From assembly GCA_030848705.1 (NCBI GenBank), contig CM061236.1, positions 136,019,970 through 136,083,969 on the forward strand: DNA of 64,000 nucleotides. Reading direction: 5' to 3'. Positions 46,009-59,153 of this stretch are shown piece after piece. Each line of letters opens with the position of its first letter. Position 1 is the first letter of the stretch. The DNA is from Heracleum sosnowskyi. Taxonomy: Eukaryota; Streptophyta; Magnoliopsida; Apiales; Apiaceae. The notes beneath the pieces were generated by a model. That model saw only the letters and a program-made list of their open reading frames with translations, did no database searches and was not told where the DNA came from. Both the position numbers and the translations under genes were made by a program.

Positions 46009-49000
46009 ATGTCAAAGACTCAAGCTGCGATGGATATAAGCAAGATCAAAGGAGGATCAATAGGCCTAAGTTATCCGATGTTAGCCAGGAGCAATTACAC
46101 TGCATGGGCATTGAAGATGCGTGTGTTTATGCAAGCTCAGGGAGTTTGGGTTGCTATAGAATCGAGTGATGCAAAGACACCGGTTGAGGACAAGACGGAT
46201 AAAGTGGCATTAGCAATGATCTATCAAGGAATACCCGAGGATATGCTTCTCACATTGGCCGAGAAGAAGACAACCAAAGAAGCATGGGATGGAATAAAAA
46301 CTCTTTGTCAGGGGGCTGATCGTGTCAAGAAGGCGAAGATTCAAACTCTTAAAGCTGAATTTGAATCTTTAAGCATGAAAGAGAACGATCTCTTGGACGA
46401 TTTCAGCATGAAACTGAATGGGCTTGTTACATACATCAGAGCACTGGGCGAAAGTGTAGATGAATCGTATGTGGTTAAGAAACTGTTACGTGCTGTTCCA
46501 CCAAAATTTCTGCAGATCACTTCCACGCTTGAACAATTTGGTGACCTCGAGACGATGACTGTGGAGGAAGCAGTAGGCTCGTTAAGGGCACATGAAGAGA
46601 GGGTTAAGGGAAAGAAAGAAACCAATGAGGAACAGCTTCTACTCACTGAAGAGGAATGGAACAAGAGGGAAAACGAGGAAGGGAAGCTGCTTCTCACTCG
46701 GGAAGAGTGGAAAAAACGAACTAACAGAAGTGGGGTGAACGATGCAGCACCCAGTACTAAGGTTCGTGGGCGAGATAAGAGTAACATCAAGTGTTTTAAC
46801 TGCCAGGCCTACGGACATTTTGCTGCAGAATGTCGAAAACCAAGACGGACAAGGGAGTCGAGACAGGAAGCAAATATGGCCCAAATCGAAGACGATGAGG
46901 TGGCACTGTTACTGGCGAAGCATGATAAGGAGGAGGATCCCGAAAAGCTGATGCTAAATGAGATGACAGTAAACCCCAGAACACTTCCCAAGAATACGGG
47001 ACAAGGAAAGGAGACGAATCTATGGTATCTCGACAATGGTGCTAGTAACCATATGACCGGGTATAAGTCAAAATTTGCTGAGATCGATGAGAAAGTTACA
47101 GGAACGGTACGGTTTGGGGATGGTTCAACTGTCAGGATAGAAGGCAAAGGATCACTAATTTTCAAGTGCAAGACAGGAGAAGAACGTACACTGCATAATG
47201 TATACTATATTCCCAGCCTTTGCAACAACATCCTAAGCTTGGGGCAACTCTCAGAGGAGGGGAATCGAGTGATACTTAAAGGAGAATTTTTGTGGGTCTA
47301 TGACAAGGATAATGCTCTGTTAATGAAAGTCAGGAGATCACCAAACCGGCTATACAAACTGATTCTCGAATCTGCAATGCACTCCTGTCTGTTGGCTAAG
47401 TCGGTGGAAGTCTCGAAGATGTGGCATGCTCGTTTTGGGCATGTAAACTACCAGGCTTTAGAATTGATGCATAAACGAGACATGGCAAGTGGGATGCCCA
47501 AAATCGTGAGACCCAAAGACGTGTGCACTGGCTGTTTGGTGTCGAAGCAGCCACGAAAAAGCTTCCCTACACAGACAAAGTACAGAGCAAGCAAGGAGCT
47601 GGAACTCATACACGGGGATTTATGCGGCCCCATTACACATGAGACAGCCACCGGTAAGAGATACTTCTTCCTTTTAGTTGATGATTTCTCTAGAGTAATG
47701 TGGGTCTATTTCTTGAAAAGCAAAGATGAAGCATTGAGTGTGTTTAAGAGTTTTAGAGCTCATGTGGAGAAAGGTCCAGAGAAACGTATTCAAGTATTTC
47801 GAACCGATAGGGGTGGTGAGTTCAATTCTAGAGAATTCAAGGAATATTGTGATAGTACAGGTATCGAACGACATCTCACAACTCCCTACACGCCTCAACA
47901 AAATGGCGTGGTAGAGAGACGAAACAGAACAGTTGTCGAAATGGCCAGGAGTTGTTTAAAAGAAATGAACCTTCCCTCCAAACTGTGGGGTGAAGCCGTG
48001 AGACACTCTGTGTACCTTCTAAACAGACTTCCCACTCGTGCACTGTCCGACGTCACTCCGTATGAAGCTTGGACGAAAGAAAAACCGAGTGTTGGTCATC
48101 TAAGAGTTTTCGGGTGCGTGGCTCACATGAGAATACCAGGAAATAAGCTACAAAAACTAGATGACCGAAGTCGAAAAGTAATCAATTTGGGAAGGGAACC
48201 TGGTACCAAGGGATACAGGCTCTATGATCCAGACAACGACAGAGTCTACATTAGTAGGGATGTGTGTTTTGAAGAAACAAAAGCTTGGCAGTGGGAGTCA
48301 AGCACAGAAGAAGAGCCAGGGTCGGTCGTACCATTTACTGTATTGGATAGTCTGTTTCAAGAAGACAGATCTCAACCTGAAGTCGAAGATGGAAGTGGCT
48401 ACGTGTCGGACACACCACATAGTCCGACACCTGAATCTCAGTTAGACCCCGACAACTATGATGATAGCTGCGAGCCAAAGAAATCCAGGCCCATCAATGA
48501 ATTGTATGGCGAAACAGATGTGGATGAGGAACTATTGTTATTGGGTTGTGAAGAACCAAGAAATTTTGCACAGGCTACTAAGGATAAAAACTGGAAACAG
48601 GCCATGGAGAAAGAAATGGAATCCATTGAAAAGAACGGTACATGGAAACTGACAGAGCCACCCACAAATCAGAAAGTGATAGGATTGAAATGGATTTTCA
48701 AGACAAAAAAGGATGCAGATGGGAAAATTATCAAGCATAAGGCACGATTAGTGGCAAAGGGTTATGTGCAAGAATATGGGATAGATTTTGAGGAGAGTTT
48801 CGCACCCGTCACAAGACTAGAAACAGTCCGACTTCTGTTAGCATTGGCAGCAAAAAACGAGTGGCAAGTACACCACTTAGACGTCAAAACTGCATTTCTA
48901 AACGGAGAAATCACTGAGGATGTTTATGTTGTGCAGCCAGAGGGATTCGAGATTCCAGGGCAGAAACAAAAGGTCTACAAATTGTTAAAGGCACTCTACG

Positions 49001-49992
49001 GCTTGCGTCAGGCACCACGAGCCTGGTACGCAAAGTTAAATGCCTGCCTGAAGAGTCTTGGGTTCATAAAATGTCCATCGGAGCACGCCGTTTACACGCG
49101 AAACCAGGGAAATGACAGCCTTATGGTGGCCGTTTATGTCGATGATCTTCTTGTGACAGGATCGAATGTTAAAATGATAGAGCAGTTCAAGGATGAGATG
49201 AACAGAAACTTCGAGATGAGCAATTTGGGTAAGCTTAGTTACTATCTTGGCATGGAAGTCGAGCAAGGCAAAGGGTTCATAGAGATCAAGCAAACTAGCT
49301 ACGCCAAGAAAATTCTGGGAAAAGCAGGGATGTTAGAATGCAATGCCACGAAATATCCCATGGACCCGAAGGAGAAGATAACTAAGGATGAGGAAGGAGA
49401 AACAGTCGATATTACTAAGTATAAAAGTATGGTGGGTGGACTTCGCTATTTAGTTCACACCAGACCTGATATAGCATACGTCGTGGGCATCATTAGCAGG
49501 TATATGGAGAGGCCTACCAGCTTGCATTTGAACGCAGCAAAAAGAATTATGAGGTATGTAAAAGGGACGTTGCATTTCGGGCTGGTATACACGAAGAACA
49601 GTGGTAATAATATTTTGACTGGCTACTCGGATAGCGACCTAGCAGGACATTTGGATGATAGACGTAGCACTGGAGGTATGGTTTTCTATCTCAACGATAG
49701 CTTGATAACTTGGGTATCGCAAAAACAAAAGTGCGTTGCACTATCATCTTGCGAAGCGGAATTTATGGCAGCGACGGCAGCCGCCTGCCAGGGAATATGG
49801 CTCAGAAATCTCCTAAATCAGATAACAGGGAAGAAATTGGGGCCGATAGTGTTGTACCTGGATAACAGATCAGCCATTGATTTGGCTAAGAATGCAGTGT
49901 TTCACGGAAGAAGCAAACACATCGACGTCCGTTACCATTTTATCAGACCGTGTAGACCGTGGGGAGATTGTACTAAAGCATATAAGGGGTGA
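46009..49992 (+). CDS. Copia gag-pol polyprotein (frame ends early by a small deletion)
   Basis: The first ATG after the primer-binding site that fits the frame is 46009, giving 1327 residues. Order: UBN2/DUF4219-type gag (about 10-230), then a CCHC zinc knuckle starting at Cys262. The protease has D-N-G-A-S at 342-346. The integrase has an H-x-H zinc part (about 470-520) and a catalytic core with T-D-R-G-G-E-F and the P-Q-Q-N-G-V-V-E-R segment. The reverse transcriptase catalytic Y-V-D-D is at 1043-1046. RNase H has D-S-D-L-A-G and the C-E-A-E-F block. Near 49947 two bases appear to be missing, shifting the last RNase H part into another frame that continues to 50098. Otherwise no stop interrupts it. 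Lineage within copia not assigned. Confidence 0.92.
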   Translation: MSKTQAAMDISKIKGGSIGLSYPMLARSNYTAWALKMRVFMQAQGVWVAIESSDAKTPVEDKTDKVALAMIYQGIPEDMLLTLAEKKTTKEAWDGIKTLCQGADRVKKAKIQTLKAEFESLSMKENDLLDDFSMKLNGLVTYIRALGESVDESYVVKKLLRAVPPKFLQITSTLEQFGDLETMTVEEAVGSLRAHEERVKGKKETNEEQLLLTEEEWNKRENEEGKLLLTREEWKKRTNRSGVNDAAPSTKVRGRDKSNIKCFNCQAYGHFAAECRKPRRTRESRQEANMAQIEDDEVALLLAKHDKEEDPEKLMLNEMTVNPRTLPKNTGQGKETNLWYLDNGASNHMTGYKSKFAEIDEKVTGTVRFGDGSTVRIEGKGSLIFKCKTGEERTLHNVYYIPSLCNNILSLGQLSEEGNRVILKGEFLWVYDKDNALLMKVRRSPNRLYKLILESAMHSCLLAKSVEVSKMWHARFGHVNYQALELMHKRDMASGMPKIVRPKDVCTGCLVSKQPRKSFPTQTKYRASKELELIHGDLCGPITHETATGKRYFFLLVDDFSRVMWVYFLKSKDEALSVFKSFRAHVEKGPEKRIQVFRTDRGGEFNSREFKEYCDSTGIERHLTTPYTPQQNGVVERRNRTVVEMARSCLKEMNLPSKLWGEAVRHSVYLLNRLPTRALSDVTPYEAWTKEKPSVGHLRVFGCVAHMRIPGNKLQKLDDRSRKVINLGREPGTKGYRLYDPDNDRVYISRDVCFEETKAWQWESSTEEEPGSVVPFTVLDSLFQEDRSQPEVEDGSGYVSDTPHSPTPESQLDPDNYDDSCEPKKSRPINELYGETDVDEELLLLGCEEPRNFAQATKDKNWKQAMEKEMESIEKNGTWKLTEPPTNQKVIGLKWIFKTKKDADGKIIKHKARLVAKGYVQEYGIDFEESFAPVTRLETVRLLLALAAKNEWQVHHLDVKTAFLNGEITEDVYVVQPEGFEIPGQKQKVYKLLKALYGLRQAPRAWYAKLNACLKSLGFIKCPSEHAVYTRNQGNDSLMVAVYVDDLLVTGSNVKMIEQFKDEMNRNFEMSNLGKLSYYLGMEVEQGKGFIEIKQTSYAKKILGKAGMLECNATKYPMDPKEKITKDEEGETVDITKYKSMVGGLRYLVHTRPDIAYVVGIISRYMERPTSLHLNAAKRIMRYVKGTLHFGLVYTKNSGNNILTGYSDSDLAGHLDDRRSTGGMVFYLNDSLITWVSQKQKCVALSSCEAEFMAATAAACQGIWLRNLLNQITGKKLGPIVLYLDNRSAIDLAKNAVFHGRSKHIDVRYHFIRPCRPWGDCTKAYKG

Positions 49993-50098
49993 GTTCCAGC
50001 GAGCTGATACGCTAACAAAGCCTCTAGCAACTCTTAAGTTTGAGAAGATGAGACATTTACTTGGAGTGAAGGATTTGGTCAGACAAGTTGCAGCTTAA
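49950..50098 (+). pseudogene. Displaced C-terminus of the copia RNase H
   Basis: This frame carries the typical end of a copia polyprotein (A-D-x-L-T-K-P-L motif near 50005-50030) and stops at 50096-50098, just before the polypurine tract. It is out of register with the main frame by a two-base loss. Confidence 0.85.
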
Positions 50099-50107
50099 AG
50101 GGGTGAT

Positions 50108-50401
50108 TGTTGCGAGTTAATCTGCACTTTGTCTGAGCAGTAATAAGTTGTGGACTTTACATTGTGGAGTCATGGGCTTTGCAGAAGGTGTCAACATGAC
50201 TCAGTCATGCTATTTTGTAGGATCTTAGCTGAATAATAGCTCTTAGCAGTTGTTTCATTTGTTTCCATCTAGTGCGTGCGTTTTTGTCGCATGAGTAGTT
50301 GTTTTCCTTTCCTTATATGTAATGTTTGCTGTCATAAATAAAATCAAGTCTTTTGGTAAGTAATACTGTGATTGTTATCTCAACAAATATATTTGCTAAG
50401 A
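50108..50401 (+). repeat. 3' LTR of the copia element (294 bp)
   Basis: Begins directly after the purine tract and ends at the TAACA target-site duplication. It contains the segment missing from the 5' copy near its start and lacks about 40 bp near its end. Confidence 0.9.
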
Positions 50402-50406
50402 TAACA

Positions 50407-51536
50407 AATTAGCATTTTTTCTCGAACACATTATTACAGAAACAGTGTATCGATAAATCACTATAAATACTTGGCTATGTTAAATAGCAGCCTAAACGAG
50501 GTTATTTTCTTGGTACATATTTTTCTCCTCTATAGGGTATTAAAGCGCTTAACAATTACACCTTGCATAAAAGATTCATGTCAACAGATCTAGCCTCCAG
50601 TTAATGGCGGAATCTTTGAATAAACAAAGATATCTTATGCAAACTGTTGCATTAATCATTCAAACAAACTTCATATATTTGCTCCTTAACATACTAATTT
50701 ACTATTCGCATGCAAACTGCACTGCAATAGAAAACCCAGATTTATCATTGACTAAGCCACGAGGGTCGGCCAAACTTTAACAACACAGACTCATTTCATT
50801 CGCTAAATATCCTAATCAACTTGAATAAGCATGTGTATTAACATGAAGCTTTCAAGTTTGCATCATGCCTATGAGTGTGTGACGTTAACGTAGCATCATA
50901 AGCCCAAGGAATTCCATCAGAGAGTAATGGTATGGACCCTTACGAAGCCCAATTAAGGTTCCAACTTGTAGATGCTCTAAATAGATTCAACTCACTACCG
51001 AAACAACCCGATCAAAGTTTGAACTTGTAGATGCTATGAATATATTCAAATTATTACTGAGAAATTGTTCTAGGTTTCTGGTTCCTGCCGGTTATTTTTA
51101 CATCATTCTTTGGAGCACAGTCGCCCCATATATAGCAACAATTAACCAGTCCAACTTCGTGTTGACGTGTTCAACTATTTGATACTGGTGGGATCTGGCA
51201 CGGAGCATTACAAGAATCAAAGCTCCCAATACTTAAAACATCAGACAAGTAATCACCATTTACACAATTAGATAAGGAAATTACAAGATTAAACCAAAAA
51301 TAAAACAGTTTCATGAACTTCTTATCAATTGCAATCAACATGTTCAAATCCAGCAACTACTTGTACAGAACATCAGCCACAATCTGATTGCTTCATCAAT
51401 GTGACTTTTACCAATCAACTAAGAGAGATCACAATAGAAGCACCAAAGCTAGTATAAGCTACTCAAGTCTAGAAAGATAGGATATGTCGCTAGGTAAAAT
51501 CAAACTGGAAAGTTATCTGCTAAAGTACGGTGCCAA
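50407..51536. other. Spacer and probable CFIM25 3' untranslated region
   Basis: 50407 to about 51150 shows no gene; a phrase with AACTTGTAGATGCT is duplicated near 50965 and 51024. About 51170-51536 is probably 3' untranslated sequence of CFIM25. Part of it (51238-51319) recurs at the right edge of the window. Confidence 0.5.
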
Positions 51537-53674
<2,138 letters not shown>

Positions 53675-53924
53675 TTTGCTATACGAACTCTAGAGAGTAT
53701 GTCTGTGAGAGTGACTTGTTCAAATTGCAAGAGAGATGTTAAAACTAGCTGGAGTATAAAAAAAACAAGGGGGGAAGGTGGTGTATATCTAGTAGTATCT
53801 GTAGGGGGTTATATCAGCTTTTTTTTGTTTTCTGCGTATGAGACGAATTAAACCTCAGTTACGAACTTAAAACCCCCACTTCTATCCCTTTCTGGAATTT
53901 GTTGTTTCTTTTAATATACCTCTT

Positions 53925-53942
53925 GGCCATGGGCCCATGGCC
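53925..53942. promoter_or_regulatory. Perfect 18-bp palindrome containing TGGGCCCA (site II-like) upstream of CFIM25
   Basis: GGCCATGGGCCCATGGCC equals its own reverse complement. The core TGGGCCCA (53930-53937) holds overlapping TGGGCC/GGCCCA site II elements. In plants these are bound by TCP factors and are common upstream of housekeeping genes. It lies 251 bp upstream of the CFIM25 ATG. A binding role is inference. Confidence 0.6.
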
Positions 53943-54418
53943 CTTTATGGGTTTGTTGAAAAATAAATACTTCCCTTTGATAAAAAGACCTTTGGGGATA
54001 ATTTGTTTTGAAAAACATGTTTTTGTTTTCTCAAAATTAATTCTCAAAAGTGTTTTTCTGAAACATGTTCAATTCAAATTATTTATGGTTTTTTATACAT
54101 AAAACTAAATAATACAAATTATGCAATTATGTGAATTTTTAACGTATCACAAGGACAAACAATTTTTTGAATAAATTGAGGCAATTTTAATAAAATTTTA
54201 TCGTTTTTTAATTTAGGAGAAATATTTTGTACCTCTTTTAACCTAATAAGCTTACGTACAATTTTTTTGAATCTTTTACTTATAGAGCGCGGTTTTAATA
54301 AGAGTACTAACTTACGTATAAATTTTTAAATCTTTTACTTATAAGCGTCACTTTAATAAATTTTAACTTTTCTCAACCTAGCACACAGGTATTTACTCAT
54401 TGGCACCCTTTTTAATAA
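53943..54418. other. A+T-rich spacer
   Basis: No gene. Two copies of a CTTACGTA-AATCTTTTACTTATA-like phrase lie near 54250 and 54311. Confidence 0.5.
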
Positions 54419-55775
54419 CAATTTACCTTTATTCATTCTGGCACATATTCTCTTCTTAACCTTAATAGTTTACCTCTATTCAACCAACCTAGTACATATT
54501 TTCCTTCTTAACCTAATACTAATGCACGTGATTTAAGTAAATTTTATATTTTAAACCAAACATAAGAACATATATTTTTTTTCTAAAAATAGCATGTTTA
54601 TCTCTTTCCAGCTTAATGTGAGATATCAACTTAATATTAGTGGGTGTGGGGTAAGACTTTATCTTCTTTTTTAATTTTTAATCTAACATTTTGATTTTAG
54701 TAACTAATAAACACCATTGTAGTAAGATTTAAACTAAAAAATACACCCTCATATATACATATAGTTGAGATTGATAATTTACATAAAATATTATGCATAT
54801 AAGGACTTTATATTTTTTAGTAATGATGTGAAATTTTGATTTATATTTGAGTACTTATCTAAAAATATTCATATATAGCTTTTTAATTTGTTAATATTCA
54901 AACTAACTAAATATGGTATTAAACACGATTTAAGATTTTTAACCTACTCTTTTAGTTTTAATATTTTACTTCTCTGGATATTAAGTATTGTGATTTTGTA
55001 AAATCACCTTTAAACATCATCATAAACTAAATAGATGTAAAAAAAAATTTGAAAAATTGGGCTGAATACAAATATTTTTAAAAATTAAGTTTTCAACTTT
55101 GTATTATTAACAATTTACCTCTATTCAACCTAGCACATATTCTCTTCTTAACCTTAATAGTTTACCTCTATTCAACATAGTACATATTTTCCTTCTTAAC
55201 CTAATACTAATGCACGCCATTTAAGTAAAATTTTATATTTTTGACCAAACATAAGAACATATATTTTTTTTCTAAAAATAGCGGGTTTATCTCTTTCAAG
55301 CTTAATGTGAGATATCAACTTAATATTAGTGGGTGTCTCGTAAGACTTTATCTTTTTTTTTTTTTTAATTTTTAATCTAACATTATGATTTTAGTAACTA
55401 ATAAACACCATTTTAGTAAGATTTAAACTAAAAGATAATTTACATAAAATAATTATGCATATAAAGACATTATATTTTTACTAATGATGTGAAATTTTGA
55501 TTTGTATTTGAGTACTTATCTAAAAATATTCATATATAGCTTTTTAATTTGTTAATATTCAAATTAACTAAATATTCTATTAAACACGATTTAATATTTT
55601 TAACCTACTCTTTTAGTTTTAATATTTTACTTCTCTTAGGATATGAAGTTATGATTTTGTAAAGTCGCCTTTAAAAATCATCATAAACTAAATAGATGTA
55701 ATTTATTTTTTTTGAAAAATTGGGCTAAATTCAAATATTTTTAAAGATTAAGTTTTCAACTTTGTATTATTAACT
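54419..55775 (+). repeat. Tandem duplication with 692-bp period (two copies)
   Basis: Copy 1 (54419-55110) and copy 2 (55111 to about 55775) are collinear throughout. Both start CAATTTACCT and end TTCAACTTTGTATTATTAAC, with scattered substitutions and one deletion of about 25 bases in copy 2 (near 55434). It is very A+T-rich and encodes nothing. Origin unknown. Confidence 0.9.
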
Positions 55776-56401
55776 GTTTTTTGAACTTATTAATTTGAAC
55801 AAAACAAAAAAAATATAATATATATGACCAATTAAACTTAACAAATTTTATATTAATCAAGTTTAAACTCAATTAAATATTTTACTTTTCATTAATTTTT
55901 TCCTTGTTATCTTCTTTGACTTAAATAAATAAAATACTTTTTTACTTGTGAAATAAAAAATATTTTTTAGCGATTCCAATGTAAATTATATCATATATAA
56001 TATTTTACTTGCAAAATCTTTTATCTATTAAAATATATGTTACATACAGACAAAATCAAAAGAATATGATTCTTAATATTACTAATGTTAATGTTAAATT
56101 ATAACCTTTAAAGTTTTTGAATATTTAGGCATACTAAACCTATTACAGTTTCCTACTTTTACAACTGTTAGTATAGATTTAAACTTTTTTACTTTTACTA
56201 ATTAATACCTAACAATATTTTTAAACAAATAAAAGGAAAACTCATATGTTGTAATATAGATATTTACTCTAGCAATATTCAACAAGATAATGTTGGAACA
56301 AAATGTAAATAAGATAATCATTTAAATGACACTCAAAATGAAAAGAAATGTGTTTCACTTGTAATTACAAATAAAGTTGTTTTTTTTTTTTGAAACAATA
56401 A
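55776..56401. other. A+T-rich spacer before the second Tat element
   Basis: No gene seen. It ends in T-rich tracts (56379-56418) that include a duplicated AATAAAGTTGTTTTTTTT phrase. Confidence 0.5.
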
Positions 56402-57648
56402 AGTTGTTTTTTTTATTCTTTTGTGTAGGTTACAAAGTTGAGATCACAGAAACCGGACTCCTTGGTGGAGATCCCCGTATTGATGAGCAATACTGAACTC
56501 TTAAGCCAGATCGTACACATGGGAAATACAGTCAATCGGATGGCAGAACGGATGGATTCCGGAAAAGAACTTGTTGCCAACCGCTGGGAGACTTCCAGAA
56601 GGAATAATCAAAGATTTCGTGTTGTAACCCCTAGAACATTAACCTATAGTGATCCATATGTGGAGTTTCCCCCAAATCGTTCGGGTCCCCCTCCAAGAGG
56701 TCTTATCCCGAGAAATCAAGGTCCAAGTGGATTAAGGATTGAACCTTATGAACAAGGTGTAGCCCTCTAGGCCGATCTCACCAGAAGACCCTCACGGGAG
56801 AATGGAGGTTTATCAGAGAGAAATTAATCAATGGAGGTCTGGAAGAAGGGGACATTCTCCCCCTTGGAGGAGAACTGTCAATTATGGAGGGAGACGCTCT
56901 GGGAACTCTCAATTTGATGACGATATAGAGATAATAGACCCTACTCTTTTACGGACGCTCCGCGGCGATAATCATGTAAGCTATAAGAGGGAAGCTTATA
57001 ATAATGGCGATACCATGAGGCCACTCACTCATGACCAAAGACCTCCATATGGAGGAACGAATGAAAATTTTAATAGGGACATGGTCTTGTTTCAAGGCAA
57101 TGAAGGCGAAAACTATGGTCGTTATGTCCCAGATCCGCGACAATTTGAGACCACGGGCACAGGGGGGACACCGTCAAAGAGTACCTACTCCACAACAGAG
57201 GGAGCTTATTTCACGTCAAAGAGAGCCTACTCCTCAGCAGCAGGGGCACACTCATCAACAAGATCCGACAGGAGGAGCCCAAACTGTCACCGCTTTTGGC
57301 GATATAAACATGGATGCTTTACGCAGGCTCATTGCTCAGTACGAAGGCCAAGGAGAAACTATACCAGATGCGGCACCTTCACTTTTCTCAGTTGCGGTTC
57401 GGGAGGCTCCCCTTCCACCGGCATTCAGAGGAACTGGGGATCTTCGTTTTACTGGTAGCTCAGACCCTGCAGAATACCTTGGAAGGTTTAATACTGAGAT
57501 GGAACTGTATCAGGTGGAGGATTTAACTAATTGTAGGCTTCTGGCTTCAACCTTGAGGGGGAACGCTCATCAGTGGTTTCAGAAGCTGGGTCCGGCATCT
57601 ATCACTTCCTGGGAACAAATGCGTAAGATGTTTTTAATCCAATCTTAG
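56402..57648 (+). pseudogene. Tat 2 gag remnant in several frames
   Basis: The first piece ends at TAG 56768-56770. The next frame (56802 onward) is rich in Arg, Gly and Tyr, and a frameshift near a GGGGGG run at about 57162 moves into the frame ending 57648. That frame has a Gln/Pro-rich repeat (about 57165-57270) and the Retrotrans_gag domain (about 57400-57640, with the H-Q-W-F-Q-K-L segment). Confidence 0.8.
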
Positions 57649-57710
57649 TCTTCTATTCATTATGCTCCACATGTTACTACTCTAGCTAATATCAAGCAAA
57701 GAGATGAGAG

Positions 57711-58335
57711 AGCTCTGCGATAACTTGGGGATTGTAAAAAAAATTCTGCTGTTAGTCACCCTCAGACGAATGGTCAGACTGAAGCCGTGAATAAGATAAT
57801 TAAGCATACTCTCAAGACAAAGTTGGAAGATAGCAAAGGAAGTTGGCCTGAAGAGTTACCTAATGTTCTGTGGAGTTATAATACGACCCCTAGAACCACT
57901 ACGGGGGAGACACCATTTGAATTAACTTATGGGTGTGAGGCTATGGTTCCGGTTGAGCTTGGGGCTGGTTCTTTTCGGCGGGATCATTATAATCCAGAAG
58001 TAAATGAGGTGAACCATCGTCTTTATCTTGATATGGTAGAGGAGCTTCACAATACTTCCCGGACAAAACTAGCAGCTTACCAGCAAAGAGTGGCAAGACA
58101 TTATAACACAAATGTAAGGGCTAGGCCCTTGAAGGTGGGTGGGAGACTATGTGCTACGTCGGGATATATGCCCAATACCAAAATTAATAATCATGGGGTT
58201 TTTGGAGCTAATTGGGAAGGACCTTATAAGGTCAGAGCTGCACTTTAGGCATGGACTTATTATCTTGAAGACATGAATGGAAAGGAGATTCCTCGAGCTT
58301 GGAATATGGAACATCTTAAGAAGTATTATCAGTAA
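57711..58335 (+). pseudogene. Tat 2 integrase C-terminal half joined to gag by deletion
   Basis: About 57711 the sequence jumps from gag to integrase just before the P-Q-T-N-G-Q segment (near 57761). The frame continues through the P-N-V-L-W-S-Y block and the C-terminal domain, with a stop at 58246-58248, and the remaining codons run to TAA at 58333-58335. An internal deletion of several kilobases is implied. Confidence 0.85.
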
Positions 58336-59153
58336 TATACGCTACTAAATCTTTTATCTTATATATAGACTTTATCTTAATTTCCCGTTAATAAAGTCTA
58401 GGGGGTAGTGCATGTACACTCTTCTAGTATCTACATTATAAATAAAACATGCATTTTTTCGCTCGAAATTTTGGTGGTTTGGAATTATTAATGTGTTTGA
58501 AGAAATTTTTAATAACTGAGCAGATGCATAGGAATATGACTTCTTGTTAGGAGGCATACCTTCTTCGGAATGCATAAAATATTCTTACAAGTTAAAAAGT
58601 AATACCGTTTAAATCCAACAGCTTCGCCTGAGAAGGAATGGAGTCGCCTTGCAAATGATTGTTAAGAGTGATTTGATAGAAGGGAGATGTATCTTCTTGA
58701 AAAGTGTTTAGGCGGAAGTTTTTCAAAGTTTACAAGAAAATAAACTGTCTTGCATGTTTCCTATAACTTAACTTAGAGAATGATGTGACAGAAATAGTCT
58801 CGCCTATTACAGTGAAAGGGCCTCGCCTTTTATTTAAAACTTGTTGCAGAATACAGAAAGATGAAGCCCCCATTTTTATTGTTAGTTTTACATCACCAGT
58901 TATGTCATCAGATAATGAGAAATTTTAACATCCTCGCCTGTCTTATGGGTGCACTAGCAAAAAGATGAGAAACTAAGTGAAAGGAAAAATCATAAATAAA
59001 TTGGCGAGGTAATCAAGTTTTTACACAGGCGACACCTTTAAAGGGATGGTGCGCATCTCCAGTTAGTTAAAAAACATTAACAAAATATATATGGCGAGGC
59101 AATTAATAGGAGGCCCGCACTCCTAGGATACTTGCAGCATGGATAACCTCAAG
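58336..59153. other. Tat 2 spacer between integrase and antisense ORFs
   Basis: Non-coding. The words TCGCC and GGCGA occur repeatedly (for example near 58626, 58649, 58802, 58822, 58936, 59004, 59028 and 59094), as they do in the rest of this element. Confidence 0.6.

Larger units (their letters stand above)
45669..50406 (+). mobile_element. Ty1/copia LTR retrotransposon, nearly intact
   Basis: The 5' LTR is 45674-45977 and the 3' LTR 50108-50401, both starting TGTTGCGAGTT and ending TTTGCTAAGA. The flanking duplication TAACA is at 45669-45673 and 50402-50406. A primer-binding site TGGTATCAGAGC (initiator-Met tRNA type) is at 45980-45991 and a purine tract AAAGGGGTGAT at 50097-50107. One long gag-pol frame lies between. 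The LTRs differ by two reciprocal indels (about 30 and 40 bp) and only a few substitutions, suggesting a young insertion. It lies in the spacer between the LAF1-like and CFIM25 genes. Confidence 0.95.

Noticed and set aside
46341..49293. Numerous minus-strand frames inside the copia gag-pol
   Set aside because: Shadow frames of a long, well-supported polyprotein with recognised motifs.
53859..54102. Overlapping frames on both strands around 53.9-54.1 kb
   Set aside because: They mirror the palindrome and A+T composition; no domain or start context.
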